From NCBI GenBank assembly GCA_032161045.1, contig JAVHTH010000001.1: a stretch of DNA of 64,000 bases; one strand, written 5' to 3'. This DNA is from Fervidibacter sinensis (lineage in GTDB: Bacteria; Armatimonadota; Fervidibacteria; Fervidibacterales; Fervidibacteraceae). Below, piece after piece: positions 16,694 through 25,433 of the stretch. Below the pieces are notes generated by a model, which was given only the letters and a program-made list of their open reading frames with translations, was not told where the DNA came from and made no database searches. Within the stretch, counting starts at the first letter, position 1; every line of letters begins with the position of its first letter. The position numbers and the translations under genes were made by a program.

Positions 16694-17641
16694 TCAACCG
16701 CCACGCAACCACATTTTGTCAAGGACTGCGTGACGAATGGTTTTGCGGCGATATGTGTAGACGCAGTGGACACTTCCATCGGAAGCCACCAAAAGGCATG
16801 GGTAACTGAACTCGCCCTCACCAACTTCCAAATCCCGAATGAGCACCCATCGCTCACTTTCATCAGGAGAATAAGCAATGCTCAAGGGTGTTCTTTTGTC
16901 AACGCTATCGTTAAATGCCAGAATCAAACCACCGTCTGGAAGCCTTGCGAGGTCAACGGCGCTGTTAGGGTTTGGAAGGTTGATAGGTTCTGGGAAAGTC
17001 CAATGTTGCCCTCCATCTTCGGAGACGAGTCGGAAAATTCGCCCATTGTTGCTACGACAATACGCCAACAATTTTCCGTCGGAAAGTTCCACGACAGCAG
17101 GCTGTATGAGATGAAAACGAGTTTGAACGACAAATTCCCGCCATGTTTGCCCTTTATCTTCGGAACGCCAAAAGATGGGTCTCCAACGCATTTCGTCGTA
17201 AAGGGGCAAAAGCCAAGCACCATCGTGAAGCACCAACGGTTTCGTCCGAGGCATCGTCCCTTGAACCGCAGACAACAGTTGGGGTTCGTTCCATGTCTGA
17301 CCTTCATCAAATGACTTTACAGCGTAAAGCAAAGACGATGTCCAACCAGTTCCTTGCAAGGTGACGAAGAAAAGCCAAACGACACCGTCAGGGGAAGTGA
17401 AGAGAACTGGGTTTCCATCTGCTTTTTGGGGAGTGTCAATCAACTTTTTCGGTTCTGTCCACACCCATCTCCCGTCGGCTTGCTTTTGGGCGCGAACGAT
17501 GAAGATTGCTTGATCTGGGGAAGTTTCATAAGTGCCAGCGTAAAAAGCGCAAAGCAAATCCCCGCTTGGCAATTCCGTCAAGGTTGAAGCGTGAGCCATC
17601 GGGTGTGACGACATCGGCTCAAATATGTCTTGTTTAACCAT
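16694..17641 (-). CDS. Sialidase-like BNR/Asp-box repeat protein
   Basis: The 315-residue protein has the sialidase-type beta-propeller with repeated Asp-boxes: SFDEGQTW, SEDKGQTW and SEDGGQHW. No signal peptide is seen, so it may act in the cytoplasm. Related proteins in Armatimonadota and Planctomycetes are annotated as exo-sialidase-like; true sialidase activity needs an Arg triad and a Tyr-Glu pair that I cannot confirm. GGAGGTG seven bases upstream fixes the ATG at 17639-17641; an upstream alternative at 17665 would place the ribosome binding site inside the gene. Confidence 0.8.
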   Translation of the reverse strand: MVKQDIFEPMSSHPMAHASTLTELPSGDLLCAFYAGTYETSPDQAIFIVRAQKQADGRWVWTEPKKLIDTPQKADGNPVLFTSPDGVVWLFFVTLQGTGWTSSLLYAVKSFDEGQTWNEPQLLSAVQGTMPRTKPLVLHDGAWLLPLYDEMRWRPIFWRSEDKGQTWREFVVQTRFHLIQPAVVELSDGKLLAYCRSNNGRIFRLVSEDGGQHWTFPEPINLPNPNSAVDLARLPDGGLILAFNDSVDKRTPLSIAYSPDESERWVLIRDLEVGEGEFSYPCLLVASDGSVHCVYTYRRKTIRHAVLDKMWLRGG

Positions 17642-17781
17642 CCCTCGCACCTCCACCAAGAGCAATTGACGGTCTTACCCTTGTCTAAAATTGTGTCAAC
17701 ACGCGAGGCTCTAAGGTTTTCGTTGCAGTTTGACCGAAAGGCTATCCGCATCGTCATAATTAGCGTTTGGAGGGATCAGCC

Positions 17782-18417
17782 ATGAGGAAATGGTTAGCGT
17801 TTGCATTGTTGCTCTGCGTTGCCGTGCCGACTGGGTCGCAGTTCATCAGGTCGCCATATCAATCCCATCCACACTTCGTTTGGGGATTGGTGCCTTCGTT
17901 TTTTGAAAAGCACTTCGTCCACTCGGATGCCGAGGTCGTGGAAAACGCAATTGGGATTTTGATGGGTATCGGGGACTATTGCTGGCACGAAGGTTTTCAC
18001 TTTCAACTCATACGCGTTCAGAAAGCCAGTGTTGAGTTAGATCCGAATTTTTGTGAAGCCTACGAAAACGCTGCTTGGCTGCTGATCAGTTACGATCGCA
18101 AGGATGAAGCGTTGGCTTTGTTGAAGCGCTACCTTGAAAACAATCCAAACCGTTACGAGCCATACTACGAGTTGGGTTGGTTTTACTTTCACTGGCAGAA
18201 ACAGCCAGCGGAAGCGATTCCTTGGCTTGAGAAAGCAGTTCGCTTCCCTCATCCGCCCATAATTGAGCACACGCTCGCCCATGCCTACGAGCGGGCAGGG
18301 CGATTGAAAGATGCTCTGGCAGTTTGGGAGAACAAATTGAAGCGCTATCCCAATGACCCAATTGCCAAACGGCATGCTGAACGGTTGCGAGAACTGTTAA
18401 AATCCCGAGAGCGCTAA
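17782..18417 (+). CDS. Secreted or lipid-free periplasmic TPR protein
   Basis: The 211-residue protein begins with a signal peptide (RKWLAFALLLCVAVPTGS) and continues with three to four tetratricopeptide-like helical pairs, for example CEAYENAAWLLISYDRKDEA and HTLAHAYERAGRLKDALAVW. TPR proteins bind other proteins; no partner is known. It resembles the TPR protein at 61603-62502 in layout: same LAHxYER phrase and a similar order of repeats. GGAGGG eight bases before the ATG sets the start. The lpdA gene follows 15 bases downstream, so the two may be co-transcribed. Confidence 0.78.
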   Translation: MRKWLAFALLLCVAVPTGSQFIRSPYQSHPHFVWGLVPSFFEKHFVHSDAEVVENAIGILMGIGDYCWHEGFHFQLIRVQKASVELDPNFCEAYENAAWLLISYDRKDEALALLKRYLENNPNRYEPYYELGWFYFHWQKQPAEAIPWLEKAVRFPHPPIIEHTLAHAYERAGRLKDALAVWENKLKRYPNDPIAKRHAERLRELLKSRER

Positions 18418-18432
18418 GGAGGCGAAGTCGCA

Positions 18433-19848
18433 GTGACGGAAACCCATTTTGATGTCGTGGTTATCGGAGGTGGACCAGCAGGTTACACAGCGGCGATTAG
18501 AGCGAAGCAACATGGGCTCAATGTCCTGCTGGTGGAAAGGGATGAACTTGGAGGAACTTGCTTGAACCGAGGTTGCATTCCTTCAAAGGCATTGATCCAT
18601 TGCGCGAAAGTCTGGCAAACTGTGAAAAACGCCAATCAGTTTGGAGTCAATGTCGTTGAAGCCTCTTTAGATTGGACTGCAATGCAAAAGTGGGTGAACC
18701 GAGTCGTTCAAACCTTGCGGAGGGGTTTGCAATCGCTCTTACAGCATCACGGTGTCTCAACAGTAAAAGGCAATGCGAGGCTTTTGGGTTCTCAAAAAGT
18801 TCACATCGTTTCCGATGGAGACGAACAGACTTTTTCGGCGAAAGCGATAGTCTTAGCCACAGGTTCGTCACCCCTTCAAATCCCTCACGACCCGAACGCT
18901 CCCGTTGTGTCGGAAGAGCAAGCGTTGTTTTTGCCTTCATTACCTCAAAATGTTGCGGTCATTGGCGGTGGGGCGTCAGGTGTTGAAATGGCTTGGCTTT
19001 TCAATGCCTTGGGGGCGAAGGTCACCTTGATTGAAATGTTGCCGCGAATTCTGCCGATAATGGATGTGGAAGTTGCCGAAGGACTGCAACAGGCTTTGAA
19101 ACGGCAGGGAATCGCTATCTGGACAAACACGAAGGTGACTTACATATCCGCCAGACAAGGCAAGGCAATTGTCAATACTGACAAGGGTGACTTGGAAGCA
19201 GATTTGGTTATTTGCGCTGCGGGGCGAAAAGCCAACAGTGAAGGTTTGAGCGAACACGGAATAGTTCTTAATGCCAACGGTTCAGTTTTTGTGGATGAGT
19301 GGCAACAGACTTCTGTCCCGTTCGTGTTCGCGGTTGGCGATTTGGTTCACGGCAGTGGGACGGCTCACGGAGGGATGGTTGAAGCGGAGCGGGCAATTTG
19401 TGCAATTGTTCGCCAACTCGGCGGAGAGCCAATGATGTCCGCTCCTTCAAATTCTGCGGTTCCAGTTTGCACATATACGGAGCCGCAAACTTTAAGTGTT
19501 GGGTTGACTGAACAAGAAGCGAGAGAGTGCGGAATTGAAATTGAGGTTGCTCATTTCCCTTGGAGAGCCAATGGAGCAGCGATGGCTGCCGGGATGACGG
19601 AGGGGTTTGTCAAGTTGATAGCGGACGCAAAAACGAAACAAGTGATGGGAGTGCACATCCTTGGGGCAGATGCGGCAAACTTGAATGGTGAGGCGAGCCT
19701 GATAGTAGCGAGCGGAATCAGTGTTGAACAAGCAGCAAACATTGTGCGCCAACACCCGAGTTTAAGCGAAGGGATTAAAGAAGCACTTTGGGCGCTGATT
19801 GGGTTGCCATTACACATCGCTAAACGCCCTAACAGGGGGCGAGCGTGA
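18433..19848 (+). CDS. lpdA: Dihydrolipoyl dehydrogenase
   Basis: The 471-residue flavoprotein transfers electrons from dihydrolipoamide to NAD+. It shows the FAD-binding VIGGGPAGYTAAIRA, the redox disulfide GGTCLNRGCIPSKA, the NAD-binding VIGGGASGVEMAW, FAD-binding FAVGDLV, and the C-terminal active-site HPSLSEGIKEAL (His-Glu pair). The start is GTG at 18433 with AAGGAGG upstream. No E1/E2 subunits of a 2-oxoacid dehydrogenase or glycine-cleavage genes lie nearby, so its complex must be encoded elsewhere. The stop codon overlaps the start of the receiver gene (TGATG), so they are translationally coupled. Confidence 0.95.
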   Translation: MTETHFDVVVIGGGPAGYTAAIRAKQHGLNVLLVERDELGGTCLNRGCIPSKALIHCAKVWQTVKNANQFGVNVVEASLDWTAMQKWVNRVVQTLRRGLQSLLQHHGVSTVKGNARLLGSQKVHIVSDGDEQTFSAKAIVLATGSSPLQIPHDPNAPVVSEEQALFLPSLPQNVAVIGGGASGVEMAWLFNALGAKVTLIEMLPRILPIMDVEVAEGLQQALKRQGIAIWTNTKVTYISARQGKAIVNTDKGDLEADLVICAAGRKANSEGLSEHGIVLNANGSVFVDEWQQTSVPFVFAVGDLVHGSGTAHGGMVEAERAICAIVRQLGGEPMMSAPSNSAVPVCTYTEPQTLSVGLTEQEARECGIEIEVAHFPWRANGAAMAAGMTEGFVKLIADAKTKQVMGVHILGADAANLNGEASLIVASGISVEQAANIVRQHPSLSEGIKEALWALIGLPLHIAKRPNRGRA

Positions 19849-20237
19849 TGGCAAAACACATTTTGGTCGTAGAAGATGAAGATGCAGTCCGCTCCGTTAT
19901 AGCGGAAGCGATGAGGTTGGAAGGGCTTGAAGTCCGCGAAGCCCGAAACGGCGAGGAAGCAATGAGCATGTTCTTGACAGACCCGCCAGCCTTGGTAATT
20001 CTGGATGTGCTCATGCCGGGCATGAATGGCTTAGAAGTTTGTCAATCCATCCGAAACCTGCCTGAACCTTTGAACAAGACCCCAATCATCATGTTGACCG
20101 CTATTGACACGAGGTTAGGTGAACGGCTTGGAAAAGAGGCGGGCGCTGACATTTACTTGACCAAACCTTTTAGCCCTCGCGAATTGCGCCAAAAAGTCAG
20201 GGAACTTTTGGCTCGTTCGGAGGCGGAGGGGAAATGA
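19848..20237 (+). CDS. Single-domain response regulator (CheY-like)
   Basis: The 129-residue protein is one receiver domain with no output domain. It has the acidic pair in VVEDEDAV, phospho-acceptor Asp in LVILDVLMPG, Thr in MLTAID, and Lys in YLTKPFSP. It should accept a phosphate from a histidine kinase and signal by protein contact. The ATG overlaps the lpdA stop, and its own stop overlaps the start of the next receiver gene. No kinase lies in this cluster. A GTG one codon earlier is a possible alternative start. Confidence 0.93.
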   Translation: MAKHILVVEDEDAVRSVIAEAMRLEGLEVREARNGEEAMSMFLTDPPALVILDVLMPGMNGLEVCQSIRNLPEPLNKTPIIMLTAIDTRLGERLGKEAGADIYLTKPFSPRELRQKVRELLARSEAEGK

Positions 20238-20611
20238 AGCGGAAGATATTGGTTGTGGATGACGAAGTGGCAATTGTTAGAGTTCTGAGGGATCGGTTGG
20301 AGATGGAGGGATTTGAAGTTTTGACCGCGTATGACGGCTCTGAGGGAGTGGAGATTGCGCTGAAGGAGCAACCTGACCTTATCATCATGGACATAACCAT
20401 GCCCAACATGGATGGGCTAACTGCTGCCAAACTTCTTCGTGAAAGACCTGAAACTGCACACATACCCATAGTCATGCTTACCGCTCGTGGTCAGGAGAGC
20501 GATGAACAAGCGGGTTATCAAGCGGGGGCTGTCCTCTACTTCACGAAGCCTTTCAGCACTCGTCAGTTGGTCCGAGAAATCCGAAGCATCTTGGGAGAGC
20601 AAGAAGTTTAG
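20234..20611 (+). CDS. Single-domain response regulator (CheY-like), second copy
   Basis: The 125-residue receiver domain has the acidic pair in VVDDEVAI, phospho-acceptor Asp in LIIMDITMPN, Thr in MLTARG, and Lys in YFTKPFST, so all phosphorylation residues are intact. It has no output domain. The two receiver proteins share the fold but differ in sequence, so they are not a recent duplication. It starts in a four-base overlap with the first receiver gene. The GyrA-CTD-like gene begins 42 bases downstream, on the same strand. Confidence 0.94.
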   Translation: MKRKILVVDDEVAIVRVLRDRLEMEGFEVLTAYDGSEGVEIALKEQPDLIIMDITMPNMDGLTAAKLLRERPETAHIPIVMLTARGQESDEQAGYQAGAVLYFTKPFSTRQLVREIRSILGEQEV

Positions 20612-20653
20612 CATTCTGGACTCACTCGTTCAGTTGAGGAGGTGGCTTTCACT

Positions 20654-20950
20654 ATGCCGGGGCGATATTTGCTTATCGTCACTCAAGACGGTCACGCAAA
20701 GCGAACCCCAATTAACGAGTTCAAACCCCGCCGTCGTGGCACTAAGGGTTCAAATGCTTTGAAAGACGGTTTCCTGTTGGGTGGTGCTGCAATTGTCGGG
20801 GATAACGGGGAAGTCCTTGTCGTGACTGAGAAGGGAAAAGTTTTGCGGACGCAAGTCAACGAAATTGCCATCCTCTCTCGGATGGGCAGAGGCGGGAAAA
20901 TCATCCAACTTGAAGAGGGAGACAAAGTCGTTGCCGTCTTAGCCATTTGA
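20654..20950 (+). CDS. Free-standing GyrA C-terminal-domain-like protein with GyrA-box
   Basis: The 98-residue protein consists only of two blade-like repeats of the GyrA/ParC C-terminal beta-pinwheel. The first has LLIVTQDGHAKRTPINEF followed by RRRGTKG (26-32), which resembles the GyrA-box QRRGGKG. The second has EVLVVTEKGKVLRTQVNEI and MGRGGKIIQLEEGDKVVAV. In gyrase this domain wraps DNA; a full one has six blades. No breakage-reunion domain is encoded near it. The ATG at 20654 with GGAGG 11 bases upstream is preferred over a GTG at 20642. It probably binds DNA, either as an oligomer or as a gyrase or nucleoid modulator; that is inference. Confidence 0.85.
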   Translation: MPGRYLLIVTQDGHAKRTPINEFKPRRRGTKGSNALKDGFLLGGAAIVGDNGEVLVVTEKGKVLRTQVNEIAILSRMGRGGKIIQLEEGDKVVAVLAI

Positions 20951-20966
20951 GAGGAGGAAGAGCCTC

Positions 20967-21983
20967 GTGGTTCGGGAATGGAAACTTCAATGGCAGTTGA
21001 CCGAAGAGATTGCGCCGAGGTTAATGTTCGTGGGCTTGGGTGCAATTGGTTTGCTTGCGGCGCGGATCGCTTTGCAACGAAGAGATGTTCAAGTCGTAGC
21101 CGCTGTTGACACTGACCCCCAAAAAGTCGGACAAGACATCGGTTTCTTGACAGGTTGGGGAAGAACTCACTTGACCGTAACGGGCTCGCTGGAGGAAGCA
21201 TTGACGAATTCTAAACCCAATGTGGCGGTTGTCGCCACGACATCAAAATTAGCCGATGTCCTGCCGACCCTGAGGCAATTGGTTGACGCAGGTGTCCATG
21301 TCGTCGCATCAACTGAGGAATTGTTTTTCCCATGGCTTGCTGGCGGTGAAGAGATTTGGATGCTGCACGAGTTGGCAAAGGACAGGAAAGTCTCTGTGGT
21401 TGGGGTGGGTGTTAACCCGGGCTTTGTGATGGATAGGTTGCCTGTTTTCTTGACACAAGTTTGCGTGAACTTGAGACGGGTTATTGTTCGGCGGTTCGTT
21501 GATGTTTCAACCCGCCGCGTCCAATTGCAGCAAAAAATGGGGGTAGGGTTGACAGTCAGCGAATACGAGGAAGGTGTGCTGGAAGGCAGGCTCGGGCATG
21601 TCGGTTTGCCCCAATCCCTCGCCTTTCTCGCCGCTTCGCTTGGGATGGAAATCTCAAGCATCACCGAATCAATTGAGCCAGTTGTCGGTGATGACGGCAA
21701 AGTGCTTGGAACCGAACAAGTGGCTTCGGGGTGGGAGGGTGAATATGAGCGAATTAGGCTGGAACTAAGGATGACGATGGGCGAGCCTAACCCTCGCGAT
21801 GAAATAGAGGTTGACGCCGACCCACCTTTACAGTTGATAGTGCCAGGTGGAGTTGCTGGTGACGATGCAACTGCTGCGATTTTGGTCAACACCGCTTCTT
21901 GGATTCACCTTCTCCCACCAGGGGTTCACAGCGGTGCTGCTTGGTTCCCACGAACACCTTTGTTGCCGGTGGTCGTCAGTTGA
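20967..21983 (+). CDS. Dihydrodipicolinate-reductase-like NAD(P)-dependent dehydrogenase
   Basis: The 338-residue protein has a Rossmann NAD(P)-binding motif FVGLGAIGLLAARIA and a DapB-like N-terminal half, with VHVVASTEELFFPW and VVGVGVNPGFVMDRLP. The same layout occurs in 2,4-diaminopentanoate dehydrogenase and other DapB relatives, which oxidise or reduce amino-acid derivatives. It is longer than true DapB (about 270) and lacks the DapB His-His motif in a form I recognise, so lysine synthesis is unlikely. The start is GTG, with GGAGGAAG upstream, 16 bases after the GyrA-like gene. Confidence 0.72.
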   Translation: MVREWKLQWQLTEEIAPRLMFVGLGAIGLLAARIALQRRDVQVVAAVDTDPQKVGQDIGFLTGWGRTHLTVTGSLEEALTNSKPNVAVVATTSKLADVLPTLRQLVDAGVHVVASTEELFFPWLAGGEEIWMLHELAKDRKVSVVGVGVNPGFVMDRLPVFLTQVCVNLRRVIVRRFVDVSTRRVQLQQKMGVGLTVSEYEEGVLEGRLGHVGLPQSLAFLAASLGMEISSITESIEPVVGDDGKVLGTEQVASGWEGEYERIRLELRMTMGEPNPRDEIEVDADPPLQLIVPGGVAGDDATAAILVNTASWIHLLPPGVHSGAAWFPRTPLLPVVVS

Positions 21984-22003
21984 AGTGTAATCTCGTTCGG
22001 TCT

Positions 22004-22705
22004 TCATTTTGACAAGGAAGCGACTGTTGACAAAATTGATTGCCAAATCAACAGCCCATCGCTTGAACCGAGTAGGCTTTCAGATGCCCGTTCGGGGTGT
22101 GGCATCATGCCGAGCACATTGCCCCGTTCGTTAATGATGCCGGCAATGTTTCCGATTGAACCATTTGGGTTTGCATCGTCAGTGATTTGTCCGTCAGGGT
22201 TGCAATATCTGAAAACGATTTGCCCGTTTCTTTCAAGGCGCTTCAATGTCTCGTCATCGCAAAAGTAACGACCATCGTTGTGGGCAATGGGAATTCTGAG
22301 GACTTGCTCAACTTTACATCGGTTGGTGAAAGGCGTATCAGCGTTTTCCACCCGCAAGTTCACGAACTTGCAAATGAAGTGGAGCGTGGTATTGCGGATT
22401 AACGCTCCCGGTAGCAAACCTGCTTCAACCAAAATCTGGAAACCGTTGCAAATGCCAATGACCAACCCTCCCTTTTCAGCAAATTCACGCACCGCATCCA
22501 TTACAGGCGAGAAACGAGCGATTGCACCAACTCGCAAATAGTCACCATAAGAGAACCCGCCGGGAAGAATAAGGCAATCAAAGCGAGAAACATCCCGTTC
22601 CTGATGCCAGACGAACTCCGCTTCACAATTAAGGACCCTTGTGACCACATGCCAGCAATCTCGGTCGCAATTCGTGCCGGGAAAGACAATGATACCGAAA
22701 CGCAT
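22004..22705 (-). CDS. purQ: Phosphoribosylformylglycinamidine synthase, glutaminase subunit
   Basis: The 233-residue class I glutamine amidotransferase supplies ammonia for the fourth step of purine synthesis. It starts with RFGIIVFPGTNCDRDCWH and LPGGFSYGDYLR. The nucleophile Cys is in IGICNGFQ, and the His-Glu pair is in MMPHPERASE near the C-terminus. Length is normal. AAGGGGG precedes the ATG. PurL and PurS are not in this window; purM lies 3.9 kb away at 26577. The upstream gap is divergent with the kdsD-like gene. Confidence 0.96.
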   Translation of the reverse strand: MRFGIIVFPGTNCDRDCWHVVTRVLNCEAEFVWHQERDVSRFDCLILPGGFSYGDYLRVGAIARFSPVMDAVREFAEKGGLVIGICNGFQILVEAGLLPGALIRNTTLHFICKFVNLRVENADTPFTNRCKVEQVLRIPIAHNDGRYFCDDETLKRLERNGQIVFRYCNPDGQITDDANPNGSIGNIAGIINERGNVLGMMPHPERASESLLGSSDGLLIWQSILSTVASLSK

Positions 22706-22809
22706 TTGTCAAGCCCCCTTTAGCAATTTCTGACTGTCAAACATTTTGGCGCCCTTTCTCCTCCAGTCAAATCGTGTCGGGATATTGACAATTTGCGAGG
22801 TGTTCAAGG

Positions 22810-23814
22810 GTGGCAGTTCCGTCCGAAAGAGGGAACGAGTTTTTTGACACCGATGGACTTTGCGACCTTGCCAAGGAAGTTTTGCAGATTGAAGCGGATG
22901 CAATCCGCCAACTGATAGAGCGAATTGGGGAGGATTTTGAGAGAGCCGTTCACATCCTTTTAGCGTGCAAAGGACATGTTGTCGTCACGGGGATGGGGAA
23001 ATCTGGCGCAATTGGGCGCAAGATCGCTGCAACGCTCTCAAGCACGGGCACACCTTCCTTGTTCCTTCACCCGGCAGAAGGCGTTCACGGTGATTTGGGT
23101 TCAATAACCCCAAACGATGTCGTCCTCGCGCTTAGTTATAGCGGTGAGACTGACGAACTTTTGGCGATTTTGCCCGCCATAAAACGGTTGGGTGTCCCAC
23201 TTATCGTCCTCACAGGGAACCCGAATTCCACCTTAGCGAAAGCGGCAGATGTCGTTTTGGATGTTTCGGTTGAGCGGGAGGCATGTCCATTTAACTTAGC
23301 GCCAACCGCAAGCACAGCAGCAATGTTGGCGATGGGAGATGCTTTAGCGTTGGCAGCAATGAAAGCGCGTCGCTTCACTCAAGAGGATTTTGCTCGTCTA
23401 CATCCAGCGGGTGCTTTGGGGAGGAGATTGCTGTTAAGGGTTAGGGATTTGATGAGAACTGGCGAACGACTGGCGCTCGTCCATTTCCGCGAACCGACAA
23501 AAGCGGCGTTCGCCGCAATTACAAAGGCTCGTGCTGGTGCTTGCGTCGTTGTGGACGATGAGGGTAAATTGTGCGGAATTGTCACTGATGGCGATTTGAG
23601 GCGTGCATTACTGAGGGATGTGAACTTGTTCAACGCCCCAGTTACAGAGGTCATGACGAAATCGCCCAAGGTCATTCACCCAGATGCACTCGCAACGGAG
23701 GCACTTCGGTTGATGCAAAACTATCAAATTGACGACCTTCCTGTCGTAGATGAAAGCGGTCGTCCCATAGGGATGCTTGATGTGCAAGACTTGTTGCAGG
23801 CCGGTATCGTCTGA
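22810..23814 (+). CDS. kdsD: Arabinose-5-phosphate isomerase-like (SIS + two CBS domains)
   Basis: The 334-residue protein has an N-terminal SIS sugar-isomerase domain with VVTGMGKSGAIGRKIAATL, FLHPAEGVHGDLG and SYSGETDELL, and two C-terminal CBS domains (about residues 215-334), exactly the layout of KdsD/KpsF/GutQ. The enzyme interconverts ribulose 5-phosphate and arabinose 5-phosphate, the first step to Kdo of lipopolysaccharide. Kdo genes are not adjacent. The start is GTG with GAGGTG upstream. The coiled-coil gene follows 15 bases downstream. Confidence 0.92.
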   Translation: MAVPSERGNEFFDTDGLCDLAKEVLQIEADAIRQLIERIGEDFERAVHILLACKGHVVVTGMGKSGAIGRKIAATLSSTGTPSLFLHPAEGVHGDLGSITPNDVVLALSYSGETDELLAILPAIKRLGVPLIVLTGNPNSTLAKAADVVLDVSVEREACPFNLAPTASTAAMLAMGDALALAAMKARRFTQEDFARLHPAGALGRRLLLRVRDLMRTGERLALVHFREPTKAAFAAITKARAGACVVVDDEGKLCGIVTDGDLRRALLRDVNLFNAPVTEVMTKSPKVIHPDALATEALRLMQNYQIDDLPVVDESGRPIGMLDVQDLLQAGIV

Positions 23815-23829
23815 AGGGAGGAGTGAAAA

Positions 23830-24339
23830 ATGAGGGAAGCAGAATGGGTGGAGCGACTGTGGCAGCAAATTGGTCAGTTGGCAACACAAATTGCCACGAA
23901 GGAAGATGTTCAACGGTTGGAGGGAAGGTTGGAATCTCTCGCTCGCGAGGATTCAGTTGAGAGGTTAGTTGGCAAACTTGACACTTTGCTTATCAACACG
24001 GCAACTAAAGTTGAGGTAGGGCGGATAGAAAGCCGATTGGAGCATTTGCCTTTGAGGGAGGATGTCCAAAAGATTGAAACCCGCCTCACAGATTCCTTGC
24101 CTCAATTGGTAACCAAGCAAGAATGGAGCGCGATGGAAACCAGACTGGCTCGCACATTGACAAAGGAGGAGTTCTCTCATTCAATTGCCTCACTAAGAGA
24201 GGCCACAGATTCTCTCGCGCAAAGGTTGTCCAATATAACCCAGCAACTGAATTTCCTCCGCAACCTCATTGGGCTTTCGCTGGCTCTCAACGCTTTGGGC
24301 TTGTTGCTTCTCCTTTTGCTTTTGCTGAAAATTCGCTAA
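23830..24339 (+). CDS. Coiled-coil protein with C-terminal membrane anchor
   Basis: The 169-residue protein is almost wholly predicted coiled coil (residues 10-145), with repeated x-L-E-x-R-L and KEDVQ/REDVQ phrases, and ends in one strong membrane helix rich in leucine (about 145-166) followed by KIR. It is therefore a tail-anchored cytoplasmic rod. I do not recognise a named family; its general form resembles DUF1640-type or DUF3782-type coiled-coil proteins. AGGGAGGAG precedes the ATG. It is 15 bases downstream of the kdsD-like gene and may share its transcript. Confidence 0.7.
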   Translation: MREAEWVERLWQQIGQLATQIATKEDVQRLEGRLESLAREDSVERLVGKLDTLLINTATKVEVGRIESRLEHLPLREDVQKIETRLTDSLPQLVTKQEWSAMETRLARTLTKEEFSHSIASLREATDSLAQRLSNITQQLNFLRNLIGLSLALNALGLLLLLLLLLKIR

Positions 24340-24361
24340 ATTTGCCGTTATGCGCTATAAT
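24332..24361 (+). promoter_or_regulatory. Promoter with perfect -10 upstream of the prepilin gene
   Basis: TATAAT at 24356-24361 with a weak -35 TTCGCT (24332-24337), 18-base spacer. It lies about 45 bases before the prepilin ATG. Confidence 0.5.
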
Positions 24362-24405
24362 GATGCATGGAAGTCAAAACTAAAACATGGCAGGGAGGGA
24401 TTGCC

Positions 24406-25269
24406 ATGGGAAGTTTGAACGAGGTTCGTGAGGGTAGGAAAGGTTTCACGCTGATTGAGTTGTTGGTAGTCATCACAATCATCGCCATTCTGGCAAGCAT
24501 TTTGTTCCCCGTGTTTGCTCGCGCCCGCGAGAGAGCGCGCCAATCCCAGTGTCTCAGCAACATGCGCAACATCCTTCAAGCAACTGCCCAGTATTCTCAG
24601 GACTACGATGAACGGTTCCCCTTCTGGCGGACTCCTTGCTGGGTTGGAGGACCTGGATTTCTTTATGACGCTCCAATTCCAGCAAAACTTGACCCTCACC
24701 TTCGCAACCGCCAAATCTACATTTGCCCCTCCACTGCCCGCGATTGGAGTTGGCCGCTTGAAGGTGGAAGGAGCGGTTGGGGCTGGGCATGTGGTCGTGG
24801 GTTCGGAACTCATCCATCTATTCGCCGCCCAGATTGGCTCTACCTAACCCACTATGGCTACAACGAATTCGTCCAGAACGACGGTGAAGGTTATGGGAAA
24901 TTTGCGACAATTAAGCGAGCAAGCGAATTTGTGATTTGGGGAGACAGCGAGTGCGCTTTCTTCACCCCTTGGGGTTACAACCAACCTTGGGGCATCTCCC
25001 CCGCTGGTATTGTCCGAAGGCTTGCTTTCCCTGAAATTTACCCACCCCCACTTGACCAAGATCCGAGGGCCGATGAGTTTGCTGCCCGTCACAATGGCGG
25101 CTCAATCTTAGGTTTTGCTGACAGTCACGCGAAATGGTTCCCTTGGCGCCAAATCCGAATGGCTCGCCCATACTCACCTGTTGGTCCACTCGGTGGGACA
25201 CTCCGTTTCATGATTTGTGATGAAGTCCCAGATGCCCGTTGCTTGAGGACTGACTTCTGGTGGTGGTAG
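24406..25269 (+). CDS. DUF1559-type prepilin-like protein (H-X9-DG family)
   Basis: The 287-residue protein has a type II secretion/type IV prepilin leader: a short basic segment ending RKG, then FTLIELLVVITIIAILASIL, cut before the Phe by prepilin peptidase, and the FPVFARARERARQSQC segment typical of Armatimonadota. Near the C-terminus is RHNGGSILGFADSHAKW, a variant of the H-X9-DG motif with Ser for Gly. Genomes of this phylum hold many such proteins; they are thought to be surface or pseudopilin proteins. GGAGG nine bases before ATG 24406 sets the start. No pilus assembly gene is adjacent. Confidence 0.92.
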   Translation: MGSLNEVREGRKGFTLIELLVVITIIAILASILFPVFARARERARQSQCLSNMRNILQATAQYSQDYDERFPFWRTPCWVGGPGFLYDAPIPAKLDPHLRNRQIYICPSTARDWSWPLEGGRSGWGWACGRGFGTHPSIRRPDWLYLTHYGYNEFVQNDGEGYGKFATIKRASEFVIWGDSECAFFTPWGYNQPWGISPAGIVRRLAFPEIYPPPLDQDPRADEFAARHNGGSILGFADSHAKWFPWRQIRMARPYSPVGPLGGTLRFMICDEVPDARCLRTDFWWW

Positions 25270-25309
25270 CGGGCTTTTCGGATTTCTGTTTTGCTCGCCA
25301 AGCATTCAA

Positions 25310-25344
25310 GCAGCCAAAGGGTTGGCTAATTGCCTTCTGGCTGC
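25310..25344 (+). terminator. Possible terminator after the prepilin gene
   Basis: GCAGCCA-AAGG pairs with CCTT-c-TGGCTGC (one bulge, 12-base loop) 40 bases after the prepilin stop. A T-rich but not continuous tract follows, so this is tentative. Confidence 0.35.
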
Positions 25345-25433
25345 ATTAGGTTTGGTCTTTGTGAACGCACTAAACTTCGGAAAATTGAAGGCGTTCCGAG
25401 CATGAAACATGCACCTTGGAGGTGATGAAGCAA

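Noticed and set aside
21167..21892. 241-residue minus-strand frame
   Set aside because: Antisense to the DapB-like dehydrogenase, rich in Ser/Thr/Pro as expected from a shadow frame, with no start signal.
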